A DNA stretch of 58,828 nt from an uncultured beta proteobacterium (GTDB lineage: Bacteria > Pseudomonadota > Gammaproteobacteria > Burkholderiales > Burkholderiaceae_C), in the NCBI GenBank assembly GCA_903839085.1, contig CAIMBE010000162.1:1-58828 (forward strand). Reading direction: 5' to 3'. The position numbers and the translations under genes were made by a program. Positions within the stretch are counted from its first letter, which is position 1. The number at the start of each line of letters is the position of its first letter. Positions 35,981 through 45,486 of this stretch are shown here, piece by piece. The notes below the pieces were generated by a model that was not told the origin of the DNA, made no database searches, and saw only the letters and a program-made list of their open reading frames with translations.

Positions 35981-36139
35981 GGTGACTCCAACGTTCTTGT
36001 GTAATAGCCTCTTAATTTACATTAATTCAGCACCAAAAGCGGCTATTTTCAATAATTTTCCAAAAAATTAAATTCGCTCAAGTGCTCCGCTGCATGTGGT
36101 TGGCCGAAGTAAAAAAAGGGAAACTCAGGAGATTTTGCC

Positions 36140-36706
36140 CTAATCCACAGCGCCCCACAGGCGCAAATCATAGGGTGTCACGCGCCCCATTTTACGATGC
36201 GCTATCTGCCCCTTTGAATTCAGCACGGCGGTAAACGGCAAACCACCGCCCGCATTGCCAAGTGATCTGCCTATTTCGATTCCCGATGCGCCCGCCATGG
36301 CCACCGGAAACAGGACCGGTGTGTGGTTCAGAAAGCGCCTTACAGGGGCAAGCTCATCAATTGCCAAGCCGAGTACTTGAAAGCCTTTTGTCGAATGTTC
36401 TGAATAGAAGCTGCTTATTAGCGGAAGTTCCTCAATGCATGGGGGGCACCAACTGGCCCAGAAATTCAACAGCAGGGGTTTGCGACGCAAGGACTCCATC
36501 TTGATGGTCTGCCCCTCGGGCGTGGAAAACTCACGTGCCCACAGCTTGCCTTCCACAGCCTGCGAACTGCCATCCGTTCCATGGTTGCGCCAAGCGATGG
36601 TAAAACCGGCCAAAGCGGCTGCACCCGCGACCGTGCCAAGCAGCCAGTGCCGCCTGTTTCCGACTTTGCTGTCTGCAGCCGCATGTTCCGGCACTGAATT
36701 GTTCAT
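36140..36706 (-). CDS. TlpA/ResA-like thioredoxin family protein
   Basis: LLNFWASWCPPCIEELPLISSF. Confidence 0.9.
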   Translation of the reverse strand: MNNSVPEHAAADSKVGNRRHWLLGTVAGAAALAGFTIAWRNHGTDGSSQAVEGKLWAREFSTPEGQTIKMESLRRKPLLLNFWASWCPPCIEELPLISSFYSEHSTKGFQVLGLAIDELAPVRRFLNHTPVLFPVAMAGASGIEIGRSLGNAGGGLPFTAVLNSKGQIAHRKMGRVTPYDLRLWGAVD

Positions 36707-37296
36707 ATTGACGGATTCTGCAACAAACGGCGCACCGCGGCCAGATCGCCACGCGGGCTGCGCCCCTTGGCATCCGGTCGCAGGGCACCGCGCACCTTGT
36801 CCCGATCGTAGATCAGCAAGTGAACGCCGATTTCCTCATTCAGGTCCTGGCAAAATGCGTGCACGCTGAGCGCCTCGACCGGTTCGCCGTGCAGGCCGGT
36901 GACCGTGTGTGCGACGTAATCGACCCGATGATCGATCAGCGACAACTCGGCGGATTTGCTGTCCTCGCAAAACAATTGCAGGTGGATGTCGGACAGACGC
37001 GTGGCGCTGCCTCGCCATACGGAGCCACCGAGGTGTGGACAAAACGCAGCCATGCGTTCCATCCAGGCCAGGGCCAGGCGCCGCAATGCAAGCAGTTCAC
37101 GCGCTTGCGTGTCGGGACAGAAAAGTGCGATGTGCTCGATCACCGCGGCTTCAAGTTCATCGTTATCAGGCAGAGTGCTGCGGGTCGGCAGTCCCAACTG
37201 CTTGACTGCGCGGCGTTTGGCCGGACCATATTCAAGTCCTTCCTCTACCACCAGTCGCGCTGCGGTGGCCGAAATTGCTGACTTGAGGGTGTCCAT
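36703..37296 (-). CDS. Conserved hypothetical protein (nucleotidyltransferase-like)
   Basis: Intact ORF overlapping the TlpA-like gene by 4 bp; no firm family from reading alone. Confidence 0.65.
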   Translation of the reverse strand: MDTLKSAISATAARLVVEEGLEYGPAKRRAVKQLGLPTRSTLPDNDELEAAVIEHIALFCPDTQARELLALRRLALAWMERMAAFCPHLGGSVWRGSATRLSDIHLQLFCEDSKSAELSLIDHRVDYVAHTVTGLHGEPVEALSVHAFCQDLNEEIGVHLLIYDRDKVRGALRPDAKGRSPRGDLAAVRRLLQNPSI

Positions 37297-37339
37297 AGGC
37301 TCGCATTCTGCACCTGTCGCAGCGGCCTAGAATCGACTC

Positions 37340-38725
37340 ATGCACATTCATGTTCTGGGCATTTGCGGTACTTTCATGGGCGGTCTCGCGGCGCTGGCGC
37401 GCGAGGCGGGTCATAAAGTGACTGGTTGCGACGCCGGCGTCTATCCACCCATGAGCGACCAGTTGCGCGCGCTCGGCATCGAGCTGATTGAGGGCTTCGC
37501 TGCCGACCAGTTGGCGCTGGCGCCCGATGTCTATGTCGTTGGCAATGTCGTGAGTCGCGTGCGCCTGAGCGACGGCAGCCCCAAGTTTCCCCTGATGGAG
37601 GCAATTCTGGACCGCGGACTGCCCTACACCAGCGGCCCGCAATGGCTCGCCGAGCATGTCTTGCAGGGCCGGCATGTGATCGCCGTGGCGGGCACCCATG
37701 GCAAGACCACGACCACTGCGATGATCGCCTGGATACTCGAATGCGCGGGTCTGCATCCCGGTTTTCTGATCGGCGGCGTGCCCCTGAATTTTGGTGTTTC
37801 CGCCAAATTGGGGGGCGGCAGGGTCTTTGTCATCGAGGCTGATGAGTACGACACGGCCTTTTTTGACAAGCGCAGCAAGTTTGTTCATTACCGACCGCGC
37901 ACGGCGGTCCTCAACAACCTTGAATTTGACCATGCAGACATCTTCGAAAACCTCTCGGCCATCGAGCGCCAGTTTCACCATCTGGTGCGCACGGTGCCGG
38001 CAAGCGGGCGGGTTCTGGTCAACGGTCTCGAGGAAAGCCTGGCGCGCGTTCTGCATGTGGGCTGCTGGAGCGAGGTGCGCAGTTTTGGCGCCACCGTGAG
38101 CGACTTTACCGCCAGCGGCGAGCCCGATTCGTTTGACGTGTTCTTTCTGGGCCAGCTGGCGGGTCATGTGAAGTGGGCACTGACTGGCGTGCACAATCAA
38201 TTGAACGCGCTGGCGGCCATCGCGGCCTGCGAGCACATTGGTGTTTCACCGGCCGATGCGGCCAGCGCCCTGGGGGGCTTTTCTAACGTAAAACGTCGCA
38301 TGGAAGTGAGCGGTTTGGTCAAGCAGTTGGATGGCAATATCACGGTCTATGATGACTTTGCCCATCATCCGACAGCGATTCGAACCACCATCGACGGCCT
38401 GCGACGGAAAGTGCTGCAGGGCGAACGCATCCTCGCCGTATTCGAGCCGCGTTCCAACACCATGAAGCTGGGCGCCATGAAATCCCAACTTCCCTGGAGT
38501 CTGGAGAATGCGGATCTGGCTTTTTGTCACGCCGGCGGCCTGGGCTGGGATGCCCGGAAGGCATTGGCCAGCATGGGACCCAAGATAGCGGTGGCAGACC
38601 ACATTGACGAACTGGTGGCGCTGGTGCTGGCACAGGCGCGTCCGGGCGACCACATCCTTTGCATGAGCAATGGCGGCTTCGGCGGCATTCATCAAAAGCT
38701 GCTGCAGGCGCTGCGGATGAATTAG
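37340..38725 (+). CDS. mpl: UDP-N-acetylmuramate:L-alanyl-gamma-D-glutamyl-meso-diaminopimelate ligase
   Basis: MHIHVLGICGTFMGGLAALAREAGHKVTGCDAGVYPPMS, AGTHGKTTTTAMIAWILE. Confidence 0.95.
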   Translation: MHIHVLGICGTFMGGLAALAREAGHKVTGCDAGVYPPMSDQLRALGIELIEGFAADQLALAPDVYVVGNVVSRVRLSDGSPKFPLMEAILDRGLPYTSGPQWLAEHVLQGRHVIAVAGTHGKTTTTAMIAWILECAGLHPGFLIGGVPLNFGVSAKLGGGRVFVIEADEYDTAFFDKRSKFVHYRPRTAVLNNLEFDHADIFENLSAIERQFHHLVRTVPASGRVLVNGLEESLARVLHVGCWSEVRSFGATVSDFTASGEPDSFDVFFLGQLAGHVKWALTGVHNQLNALAAIAACEHIGVSPADAASALGGFSNVKRRMEVSGLVKQLDGNITVYDDFAHHPTAIRTTIDGLRRKVLQGERILAVFEPRSNTMKLGAMKSQLPWSLENADLAFCHAGGLGWDARKALASMGPKIAVADHIDELVALVLAQARPGDHILCMSNGGFGGIHQKLLQALRMN

Positions 38726-39861
38726 CGCGTCCGGCGCGACGTGATCGCCCGGGACAGCAGTTCTAGCGCGGCGCACGACTCATCCCAACCGAGGCAGGCA
38801 TCGGTGATGCTCCTGCCGTATTCGAGCTTTTGCGCATCGTCTTTGCCGGGGCTGAACTTCTGCGCACCGGCGTGCAGATGGCTTTCCACCATGACGCCGA
38901 AGACCTGGGTCGAGCCGGCTGCCACCTGCGCCGCAATGTCGCGCACCACATCGAGCTGCTTTTCGTGGCGCTTGCTGCTGTTGGCATGGCTGCAGTCGAC
39001 CATCAGCGTGGCAGGGAGCCTGGCCGCCAGGAGCTCTTTGCAGGCGGCGCTCACGCTGGCGGCATCGTAGTTGGGTACTTTGCCGCCGCGCAGAATGACG
39101 TGGCAATCCGGGTTGCCGCGGGTTTGCACGACCGCCACCTGTCCGTTCTTGTGCACCGACAGGAAGTGGTGGCGGCCCGCGGCGGCCTGGATCGCGTCGG
39201 TGGCGATCCTGATGTTGCCGTCGGTCCCGTTCTTGAAGCCGATCGGCGCCGACAGGCCGGAGGCCAGTTCCCGGTGCACCTGACTCTCGGTCGTGCGCGC
39301 GCCGATCGCGCCCCACGAGATCAGGTCGCCAAGGTATTGCGGAGAAATAACGTCCAGAAATTCGCTGCCGGCGGGCAGGCCCAGGCGGTTGATTTCAATC
39401 AGCAGTTGGCGCGCCATGCGCAGCCCCTCGTCAATCCGGAAGCTCTCGTCGAGGTAGGGGTCGTTGATCAGTCCCTTCCAGCCGACCGTGGTGCGCGGCT
39501 TCTCGAAATAGACGCGCATCACAACTTCCAGGGTGTCAGCGTAGCGGTCACGCTGCTCACTTAGGCGGCGCGCATAGTCCAGCGCGGCCGCCGGGTCGTG
39601 GATCGAGCACGGACCTATCACGACCAGCAGACGGTCGTCCTTGCGGGCCATGATGTCGTTGATCCGCCGGCGCGTGAGGCTGATCAGGGACTCGACCGGT
39701 GTTCCCCGAATCGGGAAAAATCGTATCAAATGCTCGGGGGGAGGCAACACCGTGATGTCCTTGATGCGTTCGTCATCGGTCTGACCGGTGCGGTCATGGA
39801 GGTGGTCAATCGGATTGGCATACCAGCCAGCGGCTGCCGCCGACGCTGCTTTTGATTTCAT
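38722..39861 (-). CDS. aroG: 3-deoxy-7-phosphoheptulonate synthase, class I
   Basis: VVIGPCSIHDPAAALDYARRL, VMRVYFEKPRTTVGWKGLINDP, DCSHANSSKRHEKQ. Confidence 0.95.
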   Translation of the reverse strand: MKSKAASAAAAGWYANPIDHLHDRTGQTDDERIKDITVLPPPEHLIRFFPIRGTPVESLISLTRRRINDIMARKDDRLLVVIGPCSIHDPAAALDYARRLSEQRDRYADTLEVVMRVYFEKPRTTVGWKGLINDPYLDESFRIDEGLRMARQLLIEINRLGLPAGSEFLDVISPQYLGDLISWGAIGARTTESQVHRELASGLSAPIGFKNGTDGNIRIATDAIQAAAGRHHFLSVHKNGQVAVVQTRGNPDCHVILRGGKVPNYDAASVSAACKELLAARLPATLMVDCSHANSSKRHEKQLDVVRDIAAQVAAGSTQVFGVMVESHLHAGAQKFSPGKDDAQKLEYGRSITDACLGWDESCAALELLSRAITSRRTR

Positions 39862-39905
39862 GGTGTGATTCCTAAGGTGATTAAGGCAGAGAAAAAAAAG
39901 GGCAT

Positions 39906-39933
39906 AAAAAAACCGCCGGGGTGGCCGGCGGTT
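39906..39933 (-). terminator. Putative attenuator hairpin upstream of aroG
   Basis: On the minus strand AACCGCCGG-ccacc-CCGGCGGTT followed by a 7-T run; lies between the leader ORF and aroG. Confidence 0.87.
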
Positions 39934-39966
39934 ATTGGAAGATCAGGACGTTTTATTCAGGTACGT

Positions 39967-40035
39967 TCAGAACTCTCTACCGCCGCAGGCGCTTGAGAAC
40001 CAAAAATAGTCAAAGTAAAAACAGGCCGATGTCAT
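39967..40035 (-). CDS. Putative aromatic-residue-rich leader peptide MTSACFYFDYFWFSSACGGREF
   Basis: 22-codon ORF with the FYFDYFWF run upstream of an attenuator-type hairpin and aroG; not in the ORF track, read by hand. Confidence 0.75.
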   Translation of the reverse strand: MTSACFYFDYFWFSSACGGREF

Positions 40036-40084
40036 TGAGTTAAATGTAGCACATGGAAGTGGCAAGCCCGGCGCATACCTGGCA

Positions 40085-41557
40085 TCAGGCGGTGCCCCCA
40101 ACCGTCAGCCCGTCGATGCGCAAGGTCGGCTGTCCGACCCCCACCGGCACGCTCTGACCTTCCTTGCCGCATGTTCCTACGCCGCTGTCGAGCTTCATAT
40201 CATTGCCGATCATGCTGATGCGGGTCAGCGCATCAGGACCATTGCCGACCAGCGTGGCGCCCTTGACCGGATAGCGGATCTTGCCGTTCTCGACCCAATA
40301 CGCTTCGCTGGCAGAGAACACAAACTTGCCCGACGTAATGTCGACCTGTCCCCCACCGAAGTTGATGGCATACAGACCCTTGCGGATGCTGGCAATGACT
40401 TCATTGGGTTCCTTGTCACCGCCCAGCATGTAGGTGTTCGTCATGCGTGGCATCGGCACCGACGCATAGCTTTCGCGGCGGCCGTTGCCGGTGGCTGCCA
40501 CGCCCATCAGGCGCGCGTTCATGGCATCGTGCATGTAGCCCTTCAGAATGCCATCCTCGATCAGGACGTTGCGCTGGCTGAGATTGCCCTCGTCATCGAC
40601 ATTGAGCGAGCCACGCCGATCGGCCAAGGTGCCATCATCGAGCACGGTGACGCCCTTGGCGGCCACACGCTGACCGATGCGGCCGCTAAAAGCGCTCGAC
40701 CCCTTGCGGTTGAAGTCGCCCTCCAGACCATGGCCGATGGCCTCATGCAACAAAATTCCGGGCCAGCCGGGGCCCAGGACCACCGTCATTTCACCCGCCG
40801 GTGCGGCGCGCGCCTCCAGATTGGTCAGAGCCGCGTGCACCGCCTGATCGACATACTCTGCGATGCGCTGCTGGTCGAAATAGGCCAGTCCAAAACGCCC
40901 GCCGCCGCCAGCCGAACCGATCTCGCGGCGGGTCTTGCCGCCGATCACCTGCTCGGCGATGACGGTGACCGACAGTCGTACCAGCGGTCGCACATCGGCC
41001 GCCAGGGTGCCGTCGGCCCGCGCCACCAGCACCACGTCATATTCACTGGCCAGACCGGCCATGACCTGCGCCACGCGTGGATCCTTGGCGCGCGCCAGCC
41101 GCTCGACGGTGCCAAGCAAATCGACCTTTGCGGCACTGTCCAGAGTGGCAATCGGATCGAGCCCCGGGTAAAGCGAGCGCCCGTTCGCCATCTTCCTTGC
41201 CACTGAACGCACGCGGGGCGACTGCGCTGCGCTCGAGATCGTGCGAACGGTGCGGGCGGCGTCAAGCAGGGATGCCACCGAAATGTCGTCCGAATAGGCG
41301 AACGCGGTCTTCTCGCCGCTGACGGCGCGCACGCCGACGCCCTGGTCGATGCTGAACGAGCCGGTCTTGACAATGCCTTCCTCCAGGCTCCATCCCTCCG
41401 CGCGTGTGTACTGAAAATACAGATCTGCCTCGTCCACCTTGTGCGCCCTGATTTCGTTGAGGGCCTGCGTCAAGTGGGATTCGTTCAGCCCGAACGGATC
41501 AAGCAGCAGTGACTTGGCGATAGCCAGGCGATCGATGGTGGGTTCACGAGGGGTCAT
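40085..41557 (-). CDS. tldD: Metalloprotease TldD
   Basis: VVLGPGWPGILLHEAIGHGLEGDFNRKGSSAFSGRIG, GTCGKEGQSVPVGVGQPTLRIDGLTVGG. Confidence 0.96.
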   Translation of the reverse strand: MTPREPTIDRLAIAKSLLLDPFGLNESHLTQALNEIRAHKVDEADLYFQYTRAEGWSLEEGIVKTGSFSIDQGVGVRAVSGEKTAFAYSDDISVASLLDAARTVRTISSAAQSPRVRSVARKMANGRSLYPGLDPIATLDSAAKVDLLGTVERLARAKDPRVAQVMAGLASEYDVVLVARADGTLAADVRPLVRLSVTVIAEQVIGGKTRREIGSAGGGGRFGLAYFDQQRIAEYVDQAVHAALTNLEARAAPAGEMTVVLGPGWPGILLHEAIGHGLEGDFNRKGSSAFSGRIGQRVAAKGVTVLDDGTLADRRGSLNVDDEGNLSQRNVLIEDGILKGYMHDAMNARLMGVAATGNGRRESYASVPMPRMTNTYMLGGDKEPNEVIASIRKGLYAINFGGGQVDITSGKFVFSASEAYWVENGKIRYPVKGATLVGNGPDALTRISMIGNDMKLDSGVGTCGKEGQSVPVGVGQPTLRIDGLTVGGTA

Positions 41558-41566
41558 CGACGGATT

Positions 41567-42721
41567 TTACGACTGCACCAGCTGTTTTGATTTCGCGATC
41601 GACATCAATATCCCGAGCCCCATGCCCAGCGTCACCATGGCGGTGCCGCCGTAGCTGATGAACGGCAAAGGTATGCCGACCACCGGCAGCAGGCCGCTGA
41701 CCATGCCCATATTGACAAACGCGTAGGTAAAGAAGATCAGCGTGATGCTGCCGGCGAGCAGCCTGGAAAACAAAGTGGGCGCTTCCAGGGCAATGTTCAG
41801 GCCGCGCAGGATCAGGAAACAAAAACCGGCGATCAGCAGCAGGTTGCCGAAGAGGCCAAACTCCTCGGAAAAGGCGGCAAAGATAAAATCGGTGGTGCGC
41901 TCGGGGATGAATTCAAGATGGGTTTGCGTGCCTTGCATGAAGCCCTTGCCCCAGAAGCCACCGGAACCGATGGCAATCATTCCCTGGATGATGTGAAAGC
42001 CCTTGCCCAGGGGGTCGCGGGTCGGGTCCAGCAAAGTGCAGATGCGCTGCTGCTGGTAGTCGTGCAAGACCGGCCAGCGCACCCCGTCGGCGCACAGCTG
42101 CGGCTCGAACCCCACCAGCAGGGCGACACCCAGCACGCCGAGCAGCATCGGCGGCAAAAGCAGTTTCCAGGAAAGGCCGGCGAAAAACATGATCGACAGA
42201 CCCGCCGACAGAACCAGGATCGCGGTACCGAGATCGGGCTGGCGCACGATCAGTACGATCGGCAGTGCCAGCAGTAATCCGGCAACCAGAAAATCAAGCG
42301 GGCGCAACTGGCCTTCGCGCTTCTGAAACCACCAGGCCAGCGTCAGCGGCACGGCGATCTTGAGAATTTCGCTGGGCTGGATCGTGATGCCGATATTGAG
42401 CCACCGGCGCGCGCCTTTCTTGGTGACGCCAAATACCGCCACCGCAACCAGCAGCGCCACACCGACGACATAGAGCGGGATCGCCAGCGACATCAGCCGC
42501 TGCGGCGGGATCTGAGCGACCACGAACAGGATGAAGCCCGCCAGCAGCATATTGCGGCCATGATCCTCGAACCGGCTGCCCTGGTCGTAACCCGATGAAT
42601 ACATCGTCAGCAACCCGGCGCAGGCCATCAGGAAGACGGCAAACGCCAGGGGTCCGTCAAAACCACGGAACCAGGGCGTAATGCGCTGCCAAATCGAGGG
42701 ACCCTTGAAAACAACTGCCAT
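41567..42721 (-). CDS. rodA: Rod shape-determining protein RodA (SEDS)
   Basis: ARRWLNIGITIQPSEILKIAVPL, PVVGIPLPFISYGGTAMVTLGMGLGILMSI. Confidence 0.95.
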   Translation of the reverse strand: MAVVFKGPSIWQRITPWFRGFDGPLAFAVFLMACAGLLTMYSSGYDQGSRFEDHGRNMLLAGFILFVVAQIPPQRLMSLAIPLYVVGVALLVAVAVFGVTKKGARRWLNIGITIQPSEILKIAVPLTLAWWFQKREGQLRPLDFLVAGLLLALPIVLIVRQPDLGTAILVLSAGLSIMFFAGLSWKLLLPPMLLGVLGVALLVGFEPQLCADGVRWPVLHDYQQQRICTLLDPTRDPLGKGFHIIQGMIAIGSGGFWGKGFMQGTQTHLEFIPERTTDFIFAAFSEEFGLFGNLLLIAGFCFLILRGLNIALEAPTLFSRLLAGSITLIFFTYAFVNMGMVSGLLPVVGIPLPFISYGGTAMVTLGMGLGILMSIAKSKQLVQS

Positions 42722-42761
42722 GGCGCAATTATCCCTTGGCGAGCGCCACTATGATGCGGGC

Positions 42762-43358
42762 ATGTCTGCTCCAGCACCGATCACCCATCTGCTTTACCTG
42801 CACGGCTTTCGCTCATCGCCACAGTCTGCCAAGGCGCGTCAAATGGGCGCGCTGCTGGCGTCCAGCCATCCCGACCTGACCTGGTGGTGTCCGCAATTGC
42901 CGGCGTCCCCGCGCGAGGCGATGGCCATGGTGATGCGGGGGCTTGCCGACTGGCCGCGCGGCGGCATGGCGGTGGTCGGTTCCTCGCTGGGCGGCTTCTA
43001 TGCCACCTGGGTCGCGGAGCAGACTGCCTGCAGGAGCGTGCTGCTGAACCCGGCCGTCAACCCGGCGCGCGATCTGCAGAAACATATCGGCGAGCAATGC
43101 AACTGGCACGATCCGACGGACCATTTCTACTTTCGCAGTGAATTCGTGCAGGAATTGCGCGATCTGACGCTTCCGGCGCTGACCCTGCCCGGGCGCTACC
43201 TGGCGGTCATCGCCAAAGGCGATGAGTTGCTGGACTGGCGCGAGATGCAGGCGCGCTACGCCGGTGCGAAGCAGCGTCTGATCGAGGGGAGCGATCACGC
43301 GCTGAGCGACTTTGCGCTTCATTTGCCTGCCCTGATGGCCTTTTTGGGCCTGGACTGA
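42762..43358 (+). CDS. YqiA-like alpha/beta-hydrolase esterase
   Basis: HLLYLHGFRSSPQSAKARQMG, VVGSSLGGFYATWVAEQ. Confidence 0.9.
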   Translation: MSAPAPITHLLYLHGFRSSPQSAKARQMGALLASSHPDLTWWCPQLPASPREAMAMVMRGLADWPRGGMAVVGSSLGGFYATWVAEQTACRSVLLNPAVNPARDLQKHIGEQCNWHDPTDHFYFRSEFVQELRDLTLPALTLPGRYLAVIAKGDELLDWREMQARYAGAKQRLIEGSDHALSDFALHLPALMAFLGLD

Positions 43359-43389
43359 CCGCCCCGCCGTTCCTTTTTTTGCTGGGACA

Positions 43390-45486
43390 ATGCGCTCTAT
43401 GTTTTTATTGTTTGAGGAAGCCGGGAAATTCATGGCCGGGCGCGTGTTGTCAGAGGCAGAGTCGTCCGTTCAGGTCGAACTCGACAGCGGCAAACGGGTC
43501 AAGGTGAAGGCCGCCAATATTCTGATGAAGTTTGAGAGGCCCGAACCCGCACGCTTGCTCGGCAGCGCGCAGATCATCAGCCAAAGCATCGAACTTGAAC
43601 TGGCCTGGGAGTTTTCACCCGAGCACGAGTTCGGCTTTGCCGAGCTCGCGCGCGAGTATTTCAGCAGCAGTTCAAGCCAGGAGGCCACGCTCGAGCAGCA
43701 GGCCGGCACGCTGCTGCGCCTGTTTGAAGCGCCCCATTACTTTCGACGCGCCGGCAAGGGGCGTTTTCGCAAGGCGCCGGCCGACATCCTGGCCCTGGCC
43801 CTGGCTGCAATCGAGAAGAAAAGACAGCTTGCCTTGCAGACCCAGCAGTGGGTCGAGGCACTGAGCCGGGGCGAATGTCCGGACGCGGTGCGCGAGCAAC
43901 TGTACAAGATATTGTTCAAGCCCGACAAGAGCGCCGCAGAATACAAGGCGGTGGTGGAAGCGTCGCGCAGCACGCATCTGGGCCCGCTCGAACTGCTGAT
44001 CAGGGCAGGGGCGATCGATTCGCCATACCAGTTTCACTGGAAGCGCTTCCTGCTGGAAAACTTCCCCAAGGGCACCGGTTTCCCGCGGCTCGAGGCCGCG
44101 CTGATCCGCGACGAGTTGCCGCTCTCGGCGGCGCGCGCCTTCTCGATCGATGATTCGGCCACGACCGAAATCGACGATGCGCTCTCAGTGCAGGGCCTGG
44201 GCTCGGGCACGGTCGTGCTGGGCATTCACATCGCGGCGCCGGGCCTGGCGATTCTGCCCGGCAGCCCGATCGATCTGACCGGCCGCCAGCGCCTGTCGAC
44301 GGTCTACATGCCCGGCTACAAGGTCACCATGTTGCCCGATGACGTGGTGCAGGCCTACACGCTTCAGAGCGGACGCGACTGCCCCGCCGTATCGCTCTAC
44401 CTCACGCTGGACGAGGCGACCCTGGAGATCAGGCGCAGCGAGACCCGTCTCGAGCAAGTTCATATTGACGTCAATCTGCGTCATGACCAGATCGACGGCA
44501 TTGTCACCGGCGAGTGGCTCGAAAACCCGGTCGCCGAAACGGGGTCCGACCCCGAGTTCCTGCAATCCAGGCGCGCGCCCTTGTCCTTCCTGCACCGTCT
44601 GGCAAAGGAGTTGAAGGCCCGGCGCGAACTGGTGCGCGGCAAACCGGAAGTCTTCAATCGTCCCGACTACAACTTCAGGCTGGTTGGCAACGAGGGAGGC
44701 GAGCCGCAGGGCAACGAGCAGGTGCTGATCAGTGTTCGCCAGCGCGGCGCTCCGCTTGACCTGATCGTCTCCGAGGCCATGATTCTGGCCAACAGCACCT
44801 GGGGCAACTGGCTGGCCGAACTTGGGGTGCCCGCCATCTACCGTAGCCAGGCATCGCTGCTGCCTGGTGTCAAGGTCCGCATGGGGACCAAGGCCCTGCC
44901 GCACGCAGGCATTGGCGTCAAGAGCTACGCATGGAGTACCTCGCCGCTGCGCCGTTACACCGATCTGGTGAACCAGTGGCAGATCATCGCCTGCGCGCGC
45001 CATGGCAAGACGGCAGCGCTGGTAGCTCCTTTCAAAGCCAGGGATGCCGATCTGTTTTCGATCATCTCGAGCTTTGATGCGGCCTACTCCGCCTACAACG
45101 GCTATCAGGGCGCGATGGAGCGCTTCTGGACCCTCAAGTACCTGCAGCAGAATTCCATTACCGAAATCACGGCCACCGTGTTCAAGGAAAACATGGTGCG
45201 GGCCGATCAATTGCCGCTCGTGCTGCCGGTTTCGGGGGCAAGCGGTTTGCCGCGAGGCGCGCGCCTGCGCGTCAGGCTGGGGGCGATCGACGAGGTGACC
45301 CTGGATGTGAGCGGCAGCGTGCTGGCGCGCCTGGATGCCTTGCCCGGCGTCGACAAGGAGAGCCAGGACAACCTTGCTGATGAAGATGATGACAGTGCCG
45401 TCGCCGGACCGATCGCGATCGCCGTCGATATCAGCGAGAGCGAGACGCAGGTCAGTCCGCTGGCCAGTGACAATCCCGTGCCGTGA
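43390..45486 (+). CDS. RNase II/RNB family exoribonuclease
   Basis: SIDDSATTEIDDALSV, LSTVYMPGYKVTMLPDDVVQAYTLQSGRDCPAVSLYL, YAWSTSPLRRYTDLVNQWQI. Confidence 0.92.
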   Translation: MRSMFLLFEEAGKFMAGRVLSEAESSVQVELDSGKRVKVKAANILMKFERPEPARLLGSAQIISQSIELELAWEFSPEHEFGFAELAREYFSSSSSQEATLEQQAGTLLRLFEAPHYFRRAGKGRFRKAPADILALALAAIEKKRQLALQTQQWVEALSRGECPDAVREQLYKILFKPDKSAAEYKAVVEASRSTHLGPLELLIRAGAIDSPYQFHWKRFLLENFPKGTGFPRLEAALIRDELPLSAARAFSIDDSATTEIDDALSVQGLGSGTVVLGIHIAAPGLAILPGSPIDLTGRQRLSTVYMPGYKVTMLPDDVVQAYTLQSGRDCPAVSLYLTLDEATLEIRRSETRLEQVHIDVNLRHDQIDGIVTGEWLENPVAETGSDPEFLQSRRAPLSFLHRLAKELKARRELVRGKPEVFNRPDYNFRLVGNEGGEPQGNEQVLISVRQRGAPLDLIVSEAMILANSTWGNWLAELGVPAIYRSQASLLPGVKVRMGTKALPHAGIGVKSYAWSTSPLRRYTDLVNQWQIIACARHGKTAALVAPFKARDADLFSIISSFDAAYSAYNGYQGAMERFWTLKYLQQNSITEITATVFKENMVRADQLPLVLPVSGASGLPRGARLRVRLGAIDEVTLDVSGSVLARLDALPGVDKESQDNLADEDDDSAVAGPIAIAVDISESETQVSPLASDNPVP

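Noticed and set aside
40050-40084. A promoter just upstream of the aroG leader ORF (TTGCCA/TTTAAC)
   Set aside because: The spacer and the distance to the leader ATG are unconvincing; transcription may start inside tldD, so no promoter is claimed.
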